NCBI GenBank assembly: GCA_963556255.1
Contig: OY744611.1
Span: forward strand, 2,632,230-2,696,229
Length of the DNA: 64,000 nt
Direction of reading: 5' to 3'
Source of the DNA: Allolobophora icterica
Lineage: Eukaryota; Annelida; Clitellata; Crassiclitellata; Lumbricidae
Of the stretch, positions 10,190 through 21,599 are shown piece after piece; position 1 is the stretch's first letter, and each line of letters starts with the position of its first letter. Position numbers and translations under genes: made by a program. The notes under the pieces are model-generated. The model ran no database searches. It had not been told where the DNA came from and saw only the letters and a list, made by a program, of their open reading frames with translations.

Positions 10190-11540
10190 TAAAAAGACGC
10201 CCAAGTCGTTTACCGATGCTCGCCAGTAGTGCAGCATTAGCAGATTTCGTTAGTGTAATTGGCACTGAGTTTAATTGGAATTTAATCTTCTGCAGTGTTG
10301 GCAGCAGAAGCGCAAGGCATGACTTCTTGTCACTTTGGATGGATCCAATGCTGCCGCATTTGGTCTTGTTGAAAGAGTGCTTTTTCCTGAAGAGCCGAAT
10401 GCACTCACAGTGGTTCTTGCACTGCAATGTACTCTTTATCCACGACACTCGCATCGTCTAACTGTTATGCACATCGCTCAGTGCACGGAGTCGAGCCAGG
10501 GAAAAAGATCCAACTCATTGTTTCCAGCCGTTGACAGTGCTCGTCAAATGGATGTTTCTACGTGGTTTGGCTCCTGGTTGATCTCTAAATCAAACATTTT
10601 GGCTACCCTGCTTATAACTTCGAGCGCCAGGAGTGAAACCTCTGCCATTTCAGATATATGTGAAACAGAGTCTGTATAATTTAGGTCTGTGAAGACCTCC
10701 TTTCAGATCGCGGCGCCTATATACCATACCACAATGTACTGGGAGTACCATAATATTGTCCTTTGGTGCGCAGAGATCTAGAACCACTTTCGACTGTAAA
10801 CCACTCAGGTGATTCCCATTCTAATCGTACACAACTCAGGGCGTCAGTATATAGGAGCACATGATTCCAAAGTCTTGACCAACGGCGAAGTCAGCTTCAG
10901 AGTGCTTCCCATTTAGTGAGTAGAAAGCAGCCTTCAAGTCCACATAGGCAATCTAACGTGGTTGTTGGTACTCGCACCGAGTTTTAACGAGTTGAAGTTC
11001 TGTATGCTGTGCCTGGGGTGAAACCACTTTGCTCCCGTCCCCTATGTTTCAGAAGCAGATCCCTCACACGCTCTAATGCGATGCGTTTGAAGACCTTCCC
11101 CCTGGACATACCTCATGCCGCCCTTGTATCCGTGGAACGAGAGTGCAATACCTTTTCTCCAGTCCTCTGGAATCACTTCTGTTGTCCATGCCCTCAGTAT
11201 AACCAAAGTGAGCCGCATAAGCCCGCACTTTCCACTCTCTGAACATTTATGGTGTCATGCTGCAGATGGCCGGTTCCTTGCCATTTCTTTTGGAAAACAT
11301 CAGAAACCTCTGCGTCCGAAGCCATTGCCAGGTTAATTTCTGAATCGTCAGCCTCGACCCTGAATTCATTCTGGGTTTCATTGGGCTGCAAGTCGTGCAA
11401 AGCGTCCACATGATATCCTCGGGCCAGAATTTCTTCTGCCACTTTAACCGTTAAGTCGGCCGACTTTTGATCTGCTTTTACAGACATCTTGCTTTCTTTT
11501 GGAGTTTGCCAAAGTCTGCACCGGCGCAATAGATGTTACG
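10190..11540 (-). pseudogene. Degenerate LINE reverse transcriptase, copy A
   Basis: On the minus strand, frames interrupted by stops and shifts give LINE-like peptides: TTEVIPEDWRKGIALSF around 11110-11190, EQSGFTPG near 11020, and MRVSWIKS at about 10430-10454. The order fits RT blocks read right to left. The longest intact stretch (11194-11529) encodes 111 residues of the preceding linker region. It is an old insertion between CARD and SH3a exons and is duplicated at 26806-28156. Confidence 0.6.
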
Positions 11541-11869
11541 AATTTCAATTACACGGTTCCAGCCGCTAGGCAAAGGATATTGTATTATTTTCATAAGTAT
11601 TTTCTCAGTTTGTAAGGCTTATAAACAATCCGAATGCATATAACTTTAAATTAGCAGAAAACTTGTTGCTTGATGATTCCTTGGGTATAACTGTAACGGG
11701 TCGGTTGAAACTCGGTAAAAAATTTTTTTAGAAAACTACACATAAAACCAAAATAGTCTAATTTTTTTAGGTTAAGTGTGCGTTACAGTTACATGTGTTG
11801 ATTAGCTTGAAGTTATCCAAAAATCTATGAAATATCGTAATAGTCATGTTTTGCGATTATTTCTTTTAG

Positions 11870-12173
11870 AAAAAATGAAGCTGCGCGCAGTTCATGACTT
11901 TTGTCCCAAACAGATGAGTAAAAGAGAGAAAACAGCGCTCGTAAATACTCTCAAGTTTATCGAGAACCATGAAGGTGCATTAATTGCGATGATGGACCCT
12001 TCTGACGTGGAGGAAATAGAATCTTATGCAGCAAAACGGAAATCGGATCTGAAAACGACGTATTGTGATTCGACTGAAACTGACTCCTCAGACATCGACG
12101 TGGTTCCTCATGAAGTGGCGCTTACATTTAAAGGAGGAGACAAAATGAGGAAAATTCCTGTGGCAAATATCGG
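11870..12173 (+). CDS. Cassette 2 exon: SH3a (leader and first half of SH3-like domain)
   Basis: The exon is 304 nt, entered in phase 1 after TTTCTTTTAG and left in phase 2 before GTGACT. It encodes about 101 residues: LRAVHDFCPK at the start (similar to the ALYDF opening strand of SH3), a charged helical stretch, a Ser/Thr/Asp-rich linker (about residues 70-80), then HEVALTFKGGDKMRK, matching the DELSFKKGD region of SH3. The last two bases GG plus T of the next exon make Gly, leading into NTSGWW. An in-frame ATG at 11875 could alternatively be a translation start of a separate gene. The phase-1 acceptor matches the phase-1 CARD donor at 9533, so joining to cassette 1 is also possible. It is nearly identical to 28486-28789. 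Confidence 0.7.
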
Positions 12174-12329
12174 GTGACTATAATTATATTTATACAGCAG
12201 GCAAGTGAGATTTTTATTTCGAATCACAATTGATTAAATCGTGATAAAACACAATTTAAGTTCTACGCAAAACACCAAAGATTCTCACTAAAACGTTAGC
12301 CTTTCATTTCTGCGCTGTAGTTGCTTAAG

Positions 12330-13305
12330 CCCTAAACACCACCCACCTTAGCCGTCTTACTGCCTACTACGGTGGAGTGAAATATGAAATTTGCATTTCA
12401 GAATCGGCAGGGTGTGGAAAAGTTGTCTACTGTGCCCAGTAGCCTGCATGTAAAATAATACTGGATTTTGTTAAATTCTTGAGGTGCCCCAAGGCCACCC
12501 AAAAAACACGAATTGCCGAAATTTTAAATTAATGGCTTGAATTTTTTATACTTGCAGCGTCATGTTTTTTCACTATTGTTATTTTATTTTGGTGAAGCCT
12601 TTTGTAAGTTTATTGAAGACTGAAAGGTAGACTGCAAGAATATCTGCCAAACAGCCAAAAAACGACACAAACTAGTAGCTTTCCAGTAGTTGGTGTTCCT
12701 TCAGAATTGTCTCAAACAGTGCTTTCGAAGTGTACTGACATGATGGAGTTCTTCCTAATTGCTCCTGACGACACGAGGCGAGATGAAACAGTATTTGGTT
12801 CAGCAGTAGCAGATGCAAAACAACTCTGAGTGCTGTGGAAAGGACATGTGACATATACGATGTCTCTGATCAAGAGCTGCTAGACTAGTGCATGAAGATG
12901 GCGGATCGCAGGATAATGACAGGAGTAAAATTCCTAGTGAACGAGAGTCAGAAAAGGTTTACGAGCCAGCGAACGAGAATCCTTAACAGGGTTATATTTT
13001 GATAGAAGGAAAGACAAAACAGATGAACAGATGAAGACGGTATTATCCGAAAATGATAACCGAGGAGCATGTTACAGTTGTGTCAGAAGTTCACTCAGAA
13101 CCCAATTCGAAATATGCTTGTCATCTCATCAGCTGGAAACCAATAAAGTATAGCAAGAGGAATATCAGATCTACTCCGCCGAAAAAGAATTCCAACGAAA
13201 CGTTTGCTTGTTGCTTGTTGTTGGGTGCAATGGCACAAATGTGAGGAGGTATTATTCCCTTGCTCGAAATGGAGATAGGAGACCGCTGCAGTGGCTAGTT
13301 GACCT
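12330..13305. other. Intron between SH3a and SH3b of cassette 2, no gene seen
   Basis: It holds GAGGTGCCCCAAGG near 12481, a motif shared with the TAGGGTG elements, so part is probably a relic of that family. No ORF of interest. Confidence 0.45.
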
Positions 13306-14180
13306 CATATATTCTGAAATTCATACTATTTGCTGACGATACAAATGTATTTCTCTTTATGTATTTTTCTCCTTAGATTGTTTAGCTGATATTGCTAATG
13401 GAGAGTTATCGACAATAACTAATTTGTTTTTTGGCTAATAGACTTTCACTTAATCTTGATAAAACTAATTTTATCCTATTTCACTCCAAAAAACCCTTCC
13501 ATACCTTGACACTGCAGATTAATGGCATTCCCATAACCCAAGTCTGTTCATCTAAGTTCCTCGGGGTCGTAATTGATAAGCATTTCACCTGGAGGGACCA
13601 CATAACAGCTATATCAAATAATATTGCAAAAATATCGGGGTACTTCTCAAGATTAAGCATTGCCTGACCAAACCGATATTAATTGACCTCTACAACACTC
13701 TTAAATCTCCATATCTTTCATTTTGCAACATGGCTTGGGGATCAAACTACCTGTCACGATTGAAACCACTGCTCACCATACAAAAACGTGCCCTTCGTAT
13801 CGCCTGTCATACGCACTGGAGTACGCCTACGGGTTCCTTTTTACATTACAGAAACTGTTGCCTCTATAAATAATAGCATCAATAAATTCCAAGTATGTAT
13901 TTTCGTGTACCGTTTCCATTCAGGCTTGCTGCCCACTGCTTTGCCAATTATTTTAGTACGGGTACTTCTTATCAATATTCACCAAGTTCACCAGATTGCT
14001 TTTCTATGGTTATAACTAATAGTAAACCTGTTTCTGGTAAAGCAGTTATCCGGTGCTAGAGCTATATATTAGAATTTCCACTCTGTTCTAGTCAGGCATG
14101 TTTGTCTTCTGTCTTTGATCTTCTGGATTTTGATTTGTTTGCGGCTAGGTTATGGCGTGGAGGAACGTAGCAAGCTATAC
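13306..14180 (+). pseudogene. LINE reverse transcriptase fragment
   Basis: FADDTN near 13331 is the RT active-site motif. It is followed by NRLSLNLDKTNFILFHSK, CSSKFLGVVIDKHFTW and ISGYFSRLSIA (13431-13667), then a frameshifted C-terminal part. This order is typical of jockey/CR1-type LINEs. It is truncated at both ends and lies in the SH3a-SH3b intron. Confidence 0.78.
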
Positions 14181-14389
14181 TTAGGCTCTGCGCCATGCTT
14201 AAATATAATAGTGCCCCAGCGCCCCCGGCTCCCCCCAAGATCGACCAAATTTCTTATCTCGAATATATATTCCGGCTCAAAATCTGAACCACCCTCTTGA
14301 GTTGCCCCTGCTCCATGGCTCTCTCCGTGGTTCAAGCGGAACCTTGTTCCGCGGGAACAGATACTCAGCAATTTTTTGTGGTTTTTCAG

Positions 14390-14469
14390 TAACACTTCTG
14401 GATGGTGGCTGGCGAAGCATTTGGACAGTGGAAAGATCGGATTCATACTAAGAAATCGCGTGGTGAAGG
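14390..14469 (+). CDS. Cassette 2 exon: SH3b (second half of SH3-like domain)
   Basis: The exon is 80 nt, between TTTTTCAG and GTAAGT, phase 2 in and phase 1 out. It encodes NTSGWWLAKHLDSG and then KIGFILRNRVVK: the WW pair and the G-x-I-P-x-N-x-V end of SH3 domains, with Leu where the ligand-binding Pro is expected. The third copy at 31699-31778 keeps the Pro. SH3 domains bind proline-rich ligands, so the change may weaken binding (inference). Confidence 0.72.
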
Positions 14470-14873
14470 GTAAGTGCCAAAGGCGGCGCTACTAAAAATC
14501 GAGAATTTTAGCATAGTTTGGGCAGTGGATATTGTAGGGCATCGCAACTATAATGGACTGGAAAGTTGATTAGGCTACACCAGGACTGGTGTCAGACAAT
14601 AGCTTTCGCTCTGAATGTAAAAAATCGGATTGAATACGATGAACTTGCAAATACTCGACCCTTAATAACAAAGCTTTTACTTTAAAATTACTGTTGTTTG
14701 CTGTTATTCAGAATATCATGCCGATTTAAAAAAATGTACACCAGAAACCAATTTATCTTGTCAGTTTGAGTCGACTAAATATTTGAAGTGTTATTAATGT
14801 GAATTCTGGAACAAGCACTGTTTATGAAAATGCAATTAATATATATTTCCATCTTTTCCTCTATTTTAAGCAG

Positions 14874-14905
14874 TAAAAGGTTACTACCAGTCTTCTAAGA
14901 CAACG
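14874..14905 (+). CDS. Cassette 2 microexon (32 nt)
   Basis: It sits between TTTTAAGCAG and GTAAGG, phase 1 in and phase 0 out, and encodes V-K-G-Y-Y-Q-S-S-K-T-T. The homologous microexon of cassette 3 (32124-32152) is one codon shorter and encodes E-T-D-Y-Q-P-S-D-T-T. Conservation of frame, splice signals and the Y-Q-x-S pattern between copies supports a real exon. The tyrosine could be a phosphorylation site (inference). Confidence 0.65.
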
Positions 14906-16097
14906 GTAAGGTTGTGACATTTTAATCTAACAACTTTTGACATAATTATATGTAACGCCTTTATAAGCAATTTCTGGGAAATCATTCCTACTTCAGGCTA
15001 CTTTACTTTTTTTCAGAATTCAAAATGCGTCCAAAAACAGGAAGAACAAACCTGATTACGTTTCGGAGCCAGGTTATTGAAATAAAACAATTTATTTTTA
15101 TTTCATCGAGCGCCACCAAAGAAGCATTAGGCTATATCCGTTTCTTTACTTTGTATGGAAGTAAAAACGATCAATAGCATTGAATTTCGAAACCTTTGCG
15201 TAAGAAAAGCTTGGTGCAGTTTTTTTAACTGGGTATAATTTTACCGCTTATTCCTGATTCTGCTTTTACACATGGTTTAGCTTATCACTATTGCTTCTTA
15301 CTGCGTTGTGACGTCTTGAAAATAAATCATAATTAAAAGTTTGCATACTAGCACAGTTTTATGAATCGTTGTTCCACACAATTTAGGAAAAACGCTTTCG
15401 AAGAGTTACATGTACCCTTTAGATTTAGAACTTTAGAGTATTTAATTACACTTGGCACTTCGGCTTTCAGCAGTGGGTAAGTTAAGATTTTACCATAGGT
15501 GTTCGCTCTGCGTATCAGTATAGTTTCCAGAGGACCTACGGGTGGGTTTAGACAAACCATGCTACGATCTTAGGAGACATAAAATTATAGACAATCACGG
15601 AATGAACTTCATTTGTTGCAAGAAAACTCACCAGAGGTGCTACCGACCTGACTAACAAGACCACGATCGAATAGCCGCTTTTGCACAAATCGCCGGTTAA
15701 TTTAGACGCATAAACGAAACATTTATATTTCAGGATGTCTGATCTACGTAGCCAACTTGTAATTACCTTTCAACGGTCGATGAGCGTTGTTGCTAGGCAA
15801 CGCATGTGATTCTGGTTGAGTACAGAATTCAGTTGGAAATGGAATTTGTCTGAATTAGTTAACGTTGCACCAACTGCTAGTCCAAAACCATGCGATTGCC
15901 ACATGTTTCTTCTATGTAACTTTTTCTTTAAGTGACACGTGCTGTAGAATCACTAACAGAATACAATTGATCATCAGCATCTTCTAAATAAGCTAACGTT
16001 TTCCAAAATCAATCACATTTATCTTAATCTTCTGGCCTACCAGTACTACAACTTAATATCAGCGCGTTTGACATGAAAAAATGACGCGTGTGTGTGT
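14906..16097. other. Intron, no feature recognised
   Basis: The part to about 15350 aligns with 32153-32560 after the cassette-3 microexon, including a shared GGAGCCAGGTTATTGAAAT. The rest shows no gene or repeat I can identify. Confidence 0.5.
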
Positions 16098-16455
16098 TAG
16101 GGTGAAGAAAAAAAATTCTAGAAAATGATCGTAATATGGATGGATAGTTGCCTTTTGGTATAGTCAGTTATTATGCAAAATATTTTAAAACAAATTCGTT
16201 TGGGAAGATGTGCCCCAACGAGTTTTAACATTTGATAATTTTTGAAAAAATTTCAATCTTAGAAAAATTTTGATATTTTTAAGAATTTCACACACAAATT
16301 GTAAATTGTAATGGCGTTTAGGCATTTAATTATGACGTATTTAATGACCATTCAAGAGAAAATTTATAAAATCTGCCTTCTAAGATGTGCCCCAACGCGT
16401 TTTAAAATTTTGACATTTTCCACAAATTTGTCAAAATTTGTAACAATTGTATAAA

Positions 16456-18130
16456 GGAAGGAAGAACACTAGAGGGCAAAGAAGAGATCAAGCAAAGATG
16501 GAAACAACATTATGAAGAAATGTGCAACAGCGGAAATCAGGACAGTATTAGAAGAGATGCCAATAGGTAACGAACACGAACAGATGGCAAACATACTAGA
16601 AAGTGAAGTGAAATCAGCCATCAGGAACCTAAAACACAAGAAAGCACCGGGAGAAGACAACATAACAGCAGAGATGATGCAAGCTGGAGAGCAGAGCACA
16701 ATAGAGATGATGCATAAATTGTGTAACAAAATCTACGACAGCAAAGAGTGCCCCAAGGACTGGGGTAAAGCAGTAACAGTACCATTACACAAAAAGGGAG
16801 ACAGAAAAGAATGTAGCAACTATCGAGCTATAAGTCTAACAAGCATAGCAGGGAAGGTATACTCCAAAATCTTACAACAGCGTCTAAAAAGATATGTGGA
16901 AGAGGCAATGAGTGAGGAGCAGGCAGGTTTTAGGAAGGGAAGAGGCACAATGGACCAGATATTTGTAATCAGACAACTCTCGGAAAAATACAAAGAGCGG
17001 AAGAAAACACAGTACAATAATTTCATCGACTACAAACAGGCATTTGACAGTGTGTGGCAAGAGGGACTGTGGAGATCAATGAGACACTGCGGAATACCGG
17101 AAGAGCTCGTACTGTTAATAGAAGACCTGTACAGCAAGTCTGTAAGTGCAGTGCGAGTAGACGGTGAATTGACACAATGGTTTAAAATCAAAGTAGGAGT
17201 GAGACAAGGATGCGGAATGTCATCAGATTTATTTAACCTACTACTGGAGATGGTGATGAGACTTGCAAAGGGTCGAGAGGAAGTAGGCATAAACATCAAC
17301 GGACGAATAACAGACAATCTACGATTTGCTGATGATGTCGATTTAATAGCCAACACAAGCAAGAATCTACAGGAGCTTACAGATCGAGTAGACAGCAGCA
17401 GCAAGAGATTGGGATTTAGAATAAACGTAGAAAAAACAAAAACCATGACAATTGGAAAACAACAAAGGAGATAAATATAAGGATAGGAGACACAACACTG
17501 GAACAAGTCACGAAATTCGTATACCTAGGAGGAGTGATAACGGAAGATGGCAACTGCACAGAAGACATCAAAAGAAGATGTGGACTGGCCTGCGCGGCAT
17601 TCGGAGGATTGAACAAAATGTGGAAGACAAAAAACATCTCCATCGGATCCAAGATGAGACTATACCATGCCTTGGTGGAACCAGTGTTGCTATATGGATC
17701 AGAATGTTGGTGCTTGAAGAGAGAAGATGAAAGAAGACTATTGGTAACAGAGATGAGTTGGCTGAGGAGAATTAGGGGCAGAAGTAGAAGGGAAAGAATC
17801 AGAAATACAACAACAAGAAAGTAGTTGGGCGCAGAGGTAACGGTAGTAGAAAAGATACAAAAAAGAAGACTCAAGTGGTTTGGCCATGTAGAAAGGATGG
17901 ATAACAGCAGATTGCCAGTCGCAGCCCTACATGGGCAGATCGAGGGAGAGAGAAGTAGAGGGAGACCACGAAAAACGTGGATGGACAATGTCAAGGAAGA
18001 CTTGAAGAGCAAAGGCACAGACTTAACCATGGTGCGTGAAACTTTCAGAGACAGAACACTATGGAGAAACTTCATAAGAGCCTCATCGTCGGGAAACTGA
18101 TGGAAGAGAAGAAAGAAGAAGAAGAAGAAG
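16456..18130 (+). mobile_element. 5'-truncated LINE nested in TAGGGTG element 2
   Basis: It is flanked by TATAAA on both sides (16450-16455 and 18131-18136), a probable target-site duplication. The 3' end is a (GAA)n/(AAG)n tail. The host sequence resumes after it, as the inverted arm near 19790-19830 confirms. It carries the coding remnant described separately. Confidence 0.8.
16512..18100 (+). pseudogene. LINE ORF2: reverse transcriptase and C-terminal domain, frameshifted
   Basis: The first frame (16512-17474) gives a 320-codon RT domain: KKAPGEDNI, PLHKKGD, NYRAISL, EQAGFRKGRGTMDQI, DYKQAFDSVW, VGVRQGCGMS and the catalytic LRFADDVDLI near 17320-17345. A shift near 17470 and a stop at 17822 break the ORF. 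Downstream frames hold YHALVEPVLLYGSECW and RRLKWFGHVERM followed by RGRPRKTW, the conserved LINE C-terminus. The endonuclease is missing. Coding quality is high, so the insertion is fairly young, but it is not autonomous. Confidence 0.9.
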
Positions 18131-18324
18131 TATAAACGTTAAAATTTAAAAACGCTAACTGTAATCATGTTTCAGCACTTAGTTATGATGCATTTATGCA
18201 AAATAAAATTAAAAATAAATGATTGCATGTTAGCAAACACTAAACACTAAATAATAAACAACCCCAACAGACTATACTTGTTAATCACTGAAAAGTGAGT
18301 CAATGCCTATTTTATTCCATTGAT

Positions 18325-19640
18325 TTAACTCGACTGAAATTCTGCTTTTGTATTAAAACAAGAAATCAGTTCCCGTGATTTCAATTTGGCAAGGATAAAA
18401 CCATGTCTAGATGTTTGCCCAACCACAGCAGCAGATGACTCAGTGTGTGTGGCATGGACATTCTGAAAAATCATTTGCAGCAAAATTAAGTTCTGGAGTA
18501 GCTTTTGATATAAGGCCAAAGTCTTGCAAAACAACTTAAGCTAGCAATCCCGCTGATCGATCAGAAATTGCATATCTGTCACACGCTCTTGCAAATGCCG
18601 GCAATTTTTTAAGTAGTTGTAGAGATGGAGATAATGTTTCATCTGGAGAATGGGATACTGACATGAGGACCGTTGCAACAGAAGGTTCATTCTCAATAGT
18701 TTCATCATGATCAGAATGATTTGTTTCGTTATCTGTGTTAGATCCTGACGAATTATCTGCTGCCATTTTGTTTTGGGATCATTGGTTTTTAAATATTTGC
18801 TTATTCTTTGACCTTCTTGGACTTTTCGTTTATACTTTTTCAAAAGTTTTTTGGAAGCAGTAATAAGGGATATTGTTCTCAATCTCTGGCCAGACGTAAT
18901 GAAGGTGCTATGTCGCACTCCATATGGATAACCAAAGCTAATCGAATCCTGCATCTGTATGTTGCAAGTGAATACCCATCAGACAATCTGAAAATATTGG
19001 CGACATACTTTGTAAGAGTGTATGCTCCGATGTGGTTTTGCATCAAAATGAAACTCTCGTGCAAATATGGTTCTATGCGCCTTTGCAAACAATCACGTTA
19101 CCTGCCGGATATCCTTAAGGCTATTATCGACCCGGTAACACAATGAAATGGATTTCTTTGACATCCAGAAGGCATCCTTGGAATGATAACGTACACTCGG
19201 AAGCATACCCATGCTCTAGGACCACGCAGAATCTTTCGATCGAGAAATTAATGTTAACAGGCAAGCAGAATACGTGAATTTTCTATTACAGAACTTAATT
19301 TTGCTGCAAATGATTACATCGATTTAATTGATTGGAAAAACGTAAAAGTAACAGAACCACCGGTCATTTCCACACTTTCCAAAGCTGACCTTGAAGAATG
19401 TATCGCCAGTTTGTGTGCCAACACTGGATTTTCCAGAATTTCCATGTCACACACAATCGGTTGAGCGCTCTGTAAAACTTGTTACTGAGGCATCTGCTGC
19501 TGTGGTTAGGCAAACATCTAGACATGGTTTTATTCTTGCCAGATTGGAATCACGGGAACTAATGCCTTGTTTTAATACAAAAGCAGAATTCTGCCTAAAA
19601 GCAGAATTTCAATCGGGTTAAATCAATGGAATAAAATAAG
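18325..19640. pseudogene. Transposase-like remnants of TAGGGTG element 2
   Basis: A plus-strand stretch (about 19420-19620) reads CHTQSVERSVKLVTEASA, then RHGFILARLESRELMPCFN. A related peptide (RHGFILAKLKSRELISCFN) reads on the minus strand at 18325-18450, so this tail is present in inverted duplicate. From general knowledge such a conserved tail occurs in transposon-derived proteins of invertebrates, but I cannot name the superfamily with certainty. The intervening frames are broken. Confidence 0.5.
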
Positions 19641-20178
19641 CATTGACTCACTATCCAGTAATTAAGAAGTATTGTCTGTTGGAGTTGTTTATTGTTTAGT
19701 GTTTATATAATATTGCTTACATACAATCATTTATTAATTTTATTTTGCATGGTCGTAAAATACATAAAATAATGCCTATACACTATTACAGTTAGCGTTT
19801 TAACATTTATTTTAGGTTTATACAATTGTTACAAATTTTTACAAATTTTTGGAAAATGTCAAATCTTAAAACTCGTTGGGGCACATCTTAGAAGGCAGAT
19901 TTTTATAAATTTTCTCTAGCTTGGTCACTAAATACTTCATAGTTAAATGCTTAAACACCATTACAATTACTGTGTGAAATTTTTAGAAAAATTTGAAATT
20001 TTCCTAAATATGACATTTTTTAAAAAAATTTCAAATTTCAAATTCGTTGGGGCGATGTCCCGAACGAATTTAAGAAAAAAATTTTCATGATGACTAACTA
20101 TACCAAAAGGCAACTATTTATCACTATTACGATCATTTACTATAATTTTTATTTTTTTCACTCCACCCTAGTGTGTGT

Positions 20179-20199
20179 ATATGCATATATATATATATA

Positions 20200-20233
<34 letters not shown>

Positions 20234-20572
20234 TGAAGATATAATAATTACGTATTTAAAATGGTCCCCGTGCAGCTCCTCAACTCTCACCATGGGTGAC
20301 TTTGTAAGAGAAATTTGAAGGTATAAAATTATTGCTATTTGAGCGCTGTATACGCTACCTCTGTTATTTAAAGTCTCTTTGCTAGTCTTTAGGCCTACGG
20401 TTTCGTATTGGTTTCGTAAATAAACTATATTGTTGTTTTCCTTGATGCTCTTTCCTCTTCTGGAATGCAGCAACTATGTTAGCATTAAACAATGCAATGA
20501 TTTTGGGATATAGTGAATCGCATAATTAGTTTGAAACACCAAAGCGATTAACGTAAACTATTTTATTTTTAG
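20179..20572. other. Intron end with TA microsatellite
   Basis: A (TA)n tract spans about 20185-20232. The remainder parallels 2522-2857 upstream of the first F-box-like exon. Confidence 0.6.
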
Positions 20573-20759
20573 GTGAATCAACTTTCACTGGAGGTGTTGG
20601 ACATTGTCTTAGAAAACTCGATTTTGCATTGGATACTGAACTTCTCACCCCAACAGAAAGACGAAGATGTCATCAAAGTGTTGGCATCAGTCAACTTGTG
20701 TTTGTTCCAACGAATAACGAGACGAAGATTTAAGAAAAGGATTTGGCAGCGACTCAAAG
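20573..20759 (+). CDS. Cassette 2 exon: F-box-like domain
   Basis: The exon is 187 nt, phase 0 in and phase 1 out, acceptor TTATTTTTAG and weak donor GTTGAT, the same as in cassette 1. It starts VNQLSLEVLDIVLEN and ends RRRFKKRIWQRLK. About 80% of residues match cassette 1, and it is more distant from cassette 3. A putative Skp1-binding F-box-like fold is inferred from L-S-x-E-x-LDIVL and VLASVNLC. Phase 0 fits the microexon at 14874-14905. Confidence 0.65.
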
Positions 20760-20837
20760 GTTGATTGGTTTTCTAGTTTATTTTTATTATCTACCTAGAA
20801 TTATCACAATTGTTGGTCATCCAACAAGAAATGCGAG

Positions 20838-21046
20838 TCACGAGTTTAATTGATATTCATGGGGAGGGGGATAGAGTAATGGTAACACTCTTGGCCAGGA
20901 GAGCATTAAATCGCGTTTCGATACCCGTAACCCCTCTAGGGCGGCGCCTTGCATGGCTTCCTCCATGTGTTTAATTAAAATCTTGCTTGTATTTTCATGT
21001 TTCAATTTAATCTTACTTCGTACTTGTCAGTTTAAATTAATAAAGA

Positions 21047-21060
<14 letters not shown>
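20838..21060 (+). mobile_element. tRNA-derived SINE, second copy
   Basis: Same SINE as at 3120-3350, with the B-box-like GTTTCGATACC near 20915 (one base off consensus) and a long ATT tail. It lies at the same offset from the F-box-like exon, consistent with duplication after insertion. Confidence 0.68.
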
Positions 21061-21105
<45 letters not shown>

Positions 21106-21118
21106 TTTATTTTATTTT
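21046..21118. repeat. (ATT)n microsatellite
   Basis: About 20 ATT units extend the SINE tail. A second (ATT)n tract is at 21190-21233. Confidence 0.95.
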
Positions 21119-21197
21119 TTTTTGCCCCAAGGTACATATGATCCCTTGGGGACTTAGATATTAATTAGTTGTTATGTTATTTCCAGGAATAACATTA

Positions 21198-21235
<38 letters not shown>

Positions 21236-21599
21236 TTAAAAAAAAGTATTTTTCTCAATCACATATATTCCGAATCTAGGGCCGGATTATTGGTTCTTAT
21301 CGCCCTGGGCACCCATCCTCACCCACTGTTGTAGGTGGACTAGTGGCGTGTCAAGACTCCAGGTGGGGTGCATGACGAAGATCAAGCCGCCAAAGCTTTT
21401 CCTTACTCTAATCTCCTAATATGGAGCTCGTTGGATGCCAAACTAGAAAGTAAACGCACAACGGACATAAACGCTGAGTCGAATAGGTTAATTGATTCTT
21501 CTGTTGGGCGTACAGTGCCGTACAGCCTGCAGAATTGCAAATAGCGCATTTCTTGTTCCTTTTCATTTGGGTGTTAAGCACAAAAATAGTCCAGGCAAT

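Larger units (their letters stand above)
7709..12329. repeat. Segmental duplication, copy A (partner 23882-29710)
   Basis: Sequence and ORFs match the partner almost base for base from about 9017 to 12329, which includes CARD of cassette 1 and SH3a of cassette 2. The upstream LINE part is more diverged. Copy A lacks the 909-bp TIR element (24719-25627) and the LINE (28857-29621) present in copy B. Confidence 0.88.
16098..20170. mobile_element. DNA transposon, TAGGGTG termini, 8-bp TSD (element 2), interrupted by a LINE
   Basis: The termini TAGGGTG and CACCCTA are flanked by GTGTGTGT on both sides (16090-16097 and 20171-20178). Inverted homology extends over about 350 bp: GATGTGCCCCAACG near 16384 on the left reappears inverted near 19872-19890. 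A LINE sits inside the left arm at 16456-18130. The remaining interior carries transposase-like remnants. It is the same family type as the element at 3779-6144 (hAT-like TSD and YARNG ends). It lies in the microexon/F-box-like intron of cassette 2. Confidence 0.75.

Noticed and set aside
9889..10461. 190-codon plus-strand ORF (and 26343-27077)
   Set aside because: It crosses the minisatellite transposon and the antisense side of a degenerate LINE; no known domain.
10990..11336. Plus-strand ORFs MPGVKPLCSR... and MPPLYPWNES...
   Set aside because: They are antisense to LINE RT peptides read on the minus strand.
16512..17474. 320-codon ORF as a host gene
   Set aside because: It is a LINE reverse transcriptase with (GAA)n tail and TSD, nested in a DNA transposon.
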